Assembly: GCA_019058515.1 (NCBI GenBank)
Contig: JAHPYY010000073.1
Location: forward strand, 1 to 8,522
DNA from: Promethearchaeota archaeon
GTDB lineage: Archaea > Asgardarchaeota > Lokiarchaeia > Sigynarchaeales > SOKP01
Length of the DNA stretch: 8,522 nt
Direction: 5' to 3'
Within the stretch, counting starts at the first letter, position 1, and each line of letters opens with the position of its first letter. Positions 6,328 through 8,522 of this stretch are shown one piece after another. The translations under genes were made by a program, and so were the position numbers. The notes under the pieces were generated by a model. That model was not told the origin of the DNA and searched no databases. It was given only the letters and a program-made list of their open reading frames with translations.

Positions 6328-6529
6328 CAAGTTCTATATGATTTTATTAAGCGTTTTTGTCCAAAAGACGGAATTTTGCTAGCTCTGTTGATGGGAAGCG
6401 GATCCACGACTGTATCTGCCGTAAAATTATCGAGAAATTACGTTGGTTTTGAAATTAGCCCCCGAATACTGCAAAATTAGCGAGAAAAGAATAAAAAACA
6501 CAAATTTGCGTATTACTGAGTTTCTTTAA
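6328..6529 (+). pseudogene. C-terminal remnant of a methyltransferase paralogue, frameshifted
   Basis: From 6328 the translation follows residues 208-273 of the intact methyltransferase (55 of 66 identical when the frameshift is bridged). It begins QVLYDFIKRF against QIPYDFIQCF and ends NTNLRITEFL at the TAA of 6527-6529. The first 45 residues are in one frame. A run of five C (6459-6463), where the intact gene has four, then shifts the frame, and the original frame would stop at TAG 6478-6480. Motif I is damaged: LDPLMGSG has become LALLMGSG, losing the Asp and Pro. The N-terminal 207 residues, including the SPPY motif, are absent. Bases 6296-6327 hold only a T-rich stretch after the propeller gene. 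Bases 6530-6705 hold no gene or clear promoter. Confidence 0.92.
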
Positions 6530-6705
6530 GGATTTCTTATGAAGTAATATATATTAAAACTACTTTATACATAACAATAATTCATCACATTTTTTCTCAA
6601 TCAGTGTTAAATGTGAAAAAGTAGACGATTAGTCCCTTTAATTAGAAGTTTTGGATTTCTTCAATATTATAGAAATGTTAATTTGCTTATAGGACGAAAA
6701 TAAAT

Positions 6706-7860
6706 ATGAATCAGGAAACTCCAGTATCAGAAACACAAGAAAGACCCTATATTGCGATATTCTGGGATTATGAGAATATAAAAGTAATTGCAGAGGGGAT
6801 AAATGTACCATTAGCTGATGCTATCTTATCGTATTCTAATTCTCTAGGCCATCCTTTCATCAAACGCGTCTATGGAAATTGGGCAACTCCAAACCAAAAG
6901 ATAACTCAAGCATTATATAGTTTGGGTTTTGATCCAATTCAAGTATCCATGGGAAAAACTAATAGTGTGGATGTGAAACTTGCTGTAGATTGTTTAGATG
7001 CAGCTGTGGTGCATAACCGTCTGAAAATATTTATCATTATCACCGGGGATAAAGACTTTATCCCTGTAGTTAATTGGTTGAAAGCTCACGAAAAACAAGT
7101 AATTATAATCTCTAAACCTGAAACCGTTAGCGAGCACTTACTAATGAGCGCTGACGACTTTGTATCGTTAAAAGAATTATCAAAAAAATACAGTGTTCTA
7201 AATGTACAAGCAAGAGACAAAAATGAAGCGTTACAAATTAAACTCGAAAAGGAAACGGAATTTGATAGCGTAGTAGGTTTTCTTATCCAAACTATTGAGA
7301 AAATACGAGACGAAGGTAAATCAACCCGTTTCGCAGTGGTCGATAACTACTTAAGGAGCTCTCAAGATTTTGAATATAACGGAGCTCAAACTATTCAACT
7401 ACCAGATAAATCTGGGACCTTCAAATCCTTTTCTAATTTTATCCAAGAAGTTGAAAAGATCGGCAAAGTCAAAACAGAGACAATTGAGGGTTTTAAAGAA
7501 ATCTTTTTAATTAGCGAAAATCCAATTGAAGAATCAGAATTTAGCAAAGATTCTCCAGTTAAAATTGATAAGAAATATTGGAAACTAATTATCGAGACCG
7601 CCGTCCAAGGGATAGAAGTAGGTAAAGAAAAGTCTAAAATGGTTTACAAGTCAAACTTATTGGATAAATTAAAGAATCTTAGGAGCAATGGAGACATCCC
7701 TCCAAATTATTACAATAGAGTGTTAAGAAATGCGCTAAATGTTTTAATTGATATAGGGTTTATTGAAATTCTTACTCAACCTAGCGGTAAAATTGAATTA
7801 GCGCACGACTACAAAAAGAATAAAGAAAATTACGTGAATAAAGCATATAAAAATCAATAA
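6706..7860 (+). CDS. NYN-domain (PIN-like) putative RNase with OST-HTH/LOTUS-like module
   Basis: Residues 15-155 form a NYN (DUF88/LabA-like) domain of the PIN nuclease fold. Acidic residues for metal binding are in place: D21 in FWDYEN, D89 and D95 in VDVKLAVD, and D115 and D117 in ITGDKDFIPV. The family mainly contains RNases or RNA-binding proteins. Residues 186-270 look like an OST-HTH/LOTUS winged helix, with FKSFSNFIQEVEKIGKVK near its end and a longer than usual insert before it. LOTUS modules bind RNA and are often fused to NYN domains. Residues 289-375 are helical and end in a short strand pair, suggesting a further winged helix, though I recognise no family. There is no signal peptide, so it should act in the cytoplasm on RNA. 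It is convergent with TBP with only 31 bases between stops. The ATG has no convincing Shine-Dalgarno site. The target RNA is unknown. Confidence 0.88.
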   Translation: MNQETPVSETQERPYIAIFWDYENIKVIAEGINVPLADAILSYSNSLGHPFIKRVYGNWATPNQKITQALYSLGFDPIQVSMGKTNSVDVKLAVDCLDAAVVHNRLKIFIIITGDKDFIPVVNWLKAHEKQVIIISKPETVSEHLLMSADDFVSLKELSKKYSVLNVQARDKNEALQIKLEKETEFDSVVGFLIQTIEKIRDEGKSTRFAVVDNYLRSSQDFEYNGAQTIQLPDKSGTFKSFSNFIQEVEKIGKVKTETIEGFKEIFLISENPIEESEFSKDSPVKIDKKYWKLIIETAVQGIEVGKEKSKMVYKSNLLDKLKNLRSNGDIPPNYYNRVLRNALNVLIDIGFIEILTQPSGKIELAHDYKKNKENYVNKAYKNQ

Positions 7861-7872
7861 CCCTTTACTCAT

Positions 7873-7890
7873 TCTATTAATTTTAGTAGA
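7873..7890. terminator. weak hairpin between convergent genes
   Basis: TCTATTA and TAGTAGA can pair in seven steps (one G-U) around a four-base loop, filling the gap between the NYN and TBP stop codons. No U-tract follows on either strand, so a role as a bidirectional terminator is only possible. Confidence 0.25.
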
Positions 7891-7891
7891 G

Positions 7892-8512
7892 CTAAATAAA
7901 CACGACATCCTCATAGTCTGAGGTCCCTAAGAATTCTTTAGCAACCCCTAAATCTCTTACTTCTTTATTGAGTTTCATAACGGCTTGTTCAACAATTTTC
8001 TTATCCTTTGCACCTGTGCAAACAATTCTGCCTGTTGAAAAGATTAAGAATACAGTCTTTGGATCTTGCATTCTATAAATCAAACCGGGAAACACCTCTG
8101 GTTCATACATTGCTTGTTCCATAACGATCGCCGCCATGTTTAAGTCTATATTGGTGTGGAGATCACCACTCGCAACAATATTTTGAATGGTGATCTCTGG
8201 ATTAGACACTTTAATACCAGCTTTTTTTATGTTTTTTACTACTTTTTCCACCACACTCGGGGCTTCTTTAGCTTTTCGCATACCTGTTACTACCATCTTT
8301 CCCGTGCTGAAGATAAGAATAGTTGCCCGAGGCTTCTCAATTCGCATTACAAGCCCGGGAAACCGTTCGGGATTATATTCCACCTCCGCATCCTTGCGAG
8401 CAATCTGATTTAAATCGATTTTCTCTGTAATATCCACGGTAACAGTGGCAACCACATTTTCTACCTTATAATCGTTTACAATTTTTTCCATCTTTTCTGG
8501 ACCTTCTGTCAT
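7892..8512 (-). CDS. tbp: TATA-box-binding protein (archaeal TBP)
   Basis: This 206-residue protein is the general transcription factor that binds the TATA box and recruits TFB and RNA polymerase. It shows the family's two direct repeats of about 90 residues: FPGL, then MRIEKPRA, then LIFSTG in repeat 1, and FPGL, then YRMQDPKT, then LIFSTG in repeat 2. All four DNA-kinking phenylalanines are present (F51, F68, F141, F158). Both repeats also keep the following TG (76-77 and the equivalent in repeat 2). The N-terminal extension is about 15 residues, and the acidic C-terminal tail (SDYEDVVFI) is short, as in other archaeal TBPs. The start at 8512 has only ten bases before the window ends, so its promoter cannot be judged; Met8 is an alternative. 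The gene looks native: moderate GC and full conservation. Confidence 0.98.
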   Translation of the reverse strand: MTEGPEKMEKIVNDYKVENVVATVTVDITEKIDLNQIARKDAEVEYNPERFPGLVMRIEKPRATILIFSTGKMVVTGMRKAKEAPSVVEKVVKNIKKAGIKVSNPEITIQNIVASGDLHTNIDLNMAAIVMEQAMYEPEVFPGLIYRMQDPKTVFLIFSTGRIVCTGAKDKKIVEQAVMKLNKEVRDLGVAKEFLGTSDYEDVVFI

Positions 8513-8522
8513 ACTCTTATTC

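Noticed and set aside
4053..6529. The repeated methyltransferase 3' ends as attachment sites of an integrating element that restores the gene end
   Set aside because: Mismatches are synonymous or lie in the stop codon, and one copy extends over 66 codons with coding-type divergence. No integrase is visible. Decayed paralogues explain this better than short recombination sites.
6545..6556. Twelve-base palindrome TAATATATATTA after the methyltransferase remnant
   Set aside because: It is a simple alternating A/T sequence in an AT-rich gap with no clear relation to a start site.
8156..8413. Two open frames on the plus strand opposite TBP
   Set aside because: Both are antisense to the highly conserved TBP gene and have no independent support.
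1..8522. CRISPR array, tRNA, rRNA, transposase or insertion-sequence ends
   Set aside because: I looked for spaced direct repeats, cloverleaf-like GC-rich stretches, and transposase motifs with terminal inverted repeats, and saw none.

Overview
The window looks like a piece of an AT-rich archaeal chromosome. The best evidence is a complete archaeal TATA-binding protein (TBP) gene at the right edge. Several genes also have TATA-like boxes about 25-30 bases upstream of starts that lack a Shine-Dalgarno site, which suits leaderless archaeal transcription. An Asgard-type or other mesophilic archaeon is plausible given the low GC, loose gene packing and pseudogenes, but the sequence alone does not settle this.

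Layout. (1) Bases 1-3173 are very AT-rich. They hold the start of a leftward gene cut by the window edge, encoding a Cys-rich DUF2284-like protein. Divergent from it is a rightward pair: a radical SAM/SPASM-like enzyme and an HD-domain phosphohydrolase-like protein 29 bases downstream. (2) Bases 3262-4083 encode a beta-class SPPY DNA methyltransferase with visibly higher GC. (3) A DinB/YfiT-like protein lies convergent to it (4140-4673, minus). (4) Bases 4882-5048 are gene debris: an amidase N-terminus with an in-frame stop, joined directly to the last nine codons of a second methyltransferase. (5) Bases 5174-6295 encode a membrane-anchored protein predicted to form a seven-bladed FG-GAP/VCBS beta-propeller. 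(6) Bases 6328-6529 are a larger C-terminal remnant of a methyltransferase paralogue, with motif I damaged and a one-base frameshift. (7) Bases 6706-7860 encode a NYN-domain (PIN-like) putative RNase with an OST-HTH/LOTUS-like module. (8) TBP is convergent with it (7892-8512, minus).

The genes do not form one pathway. The main story is a plastic accessory locus in which one intact methyltransferase sits beside the remains of at least two relatives. The remnants differ from the intact gene at synonymous positions, so they were once functional paralogues and are not recent duplications or attachment sites. The radical SAM-HD pair, with a metal-binding DUF2284-like gene divergent from it, is the best candidate for an uncharacterised system; its substrate cannot be read from the sequence.
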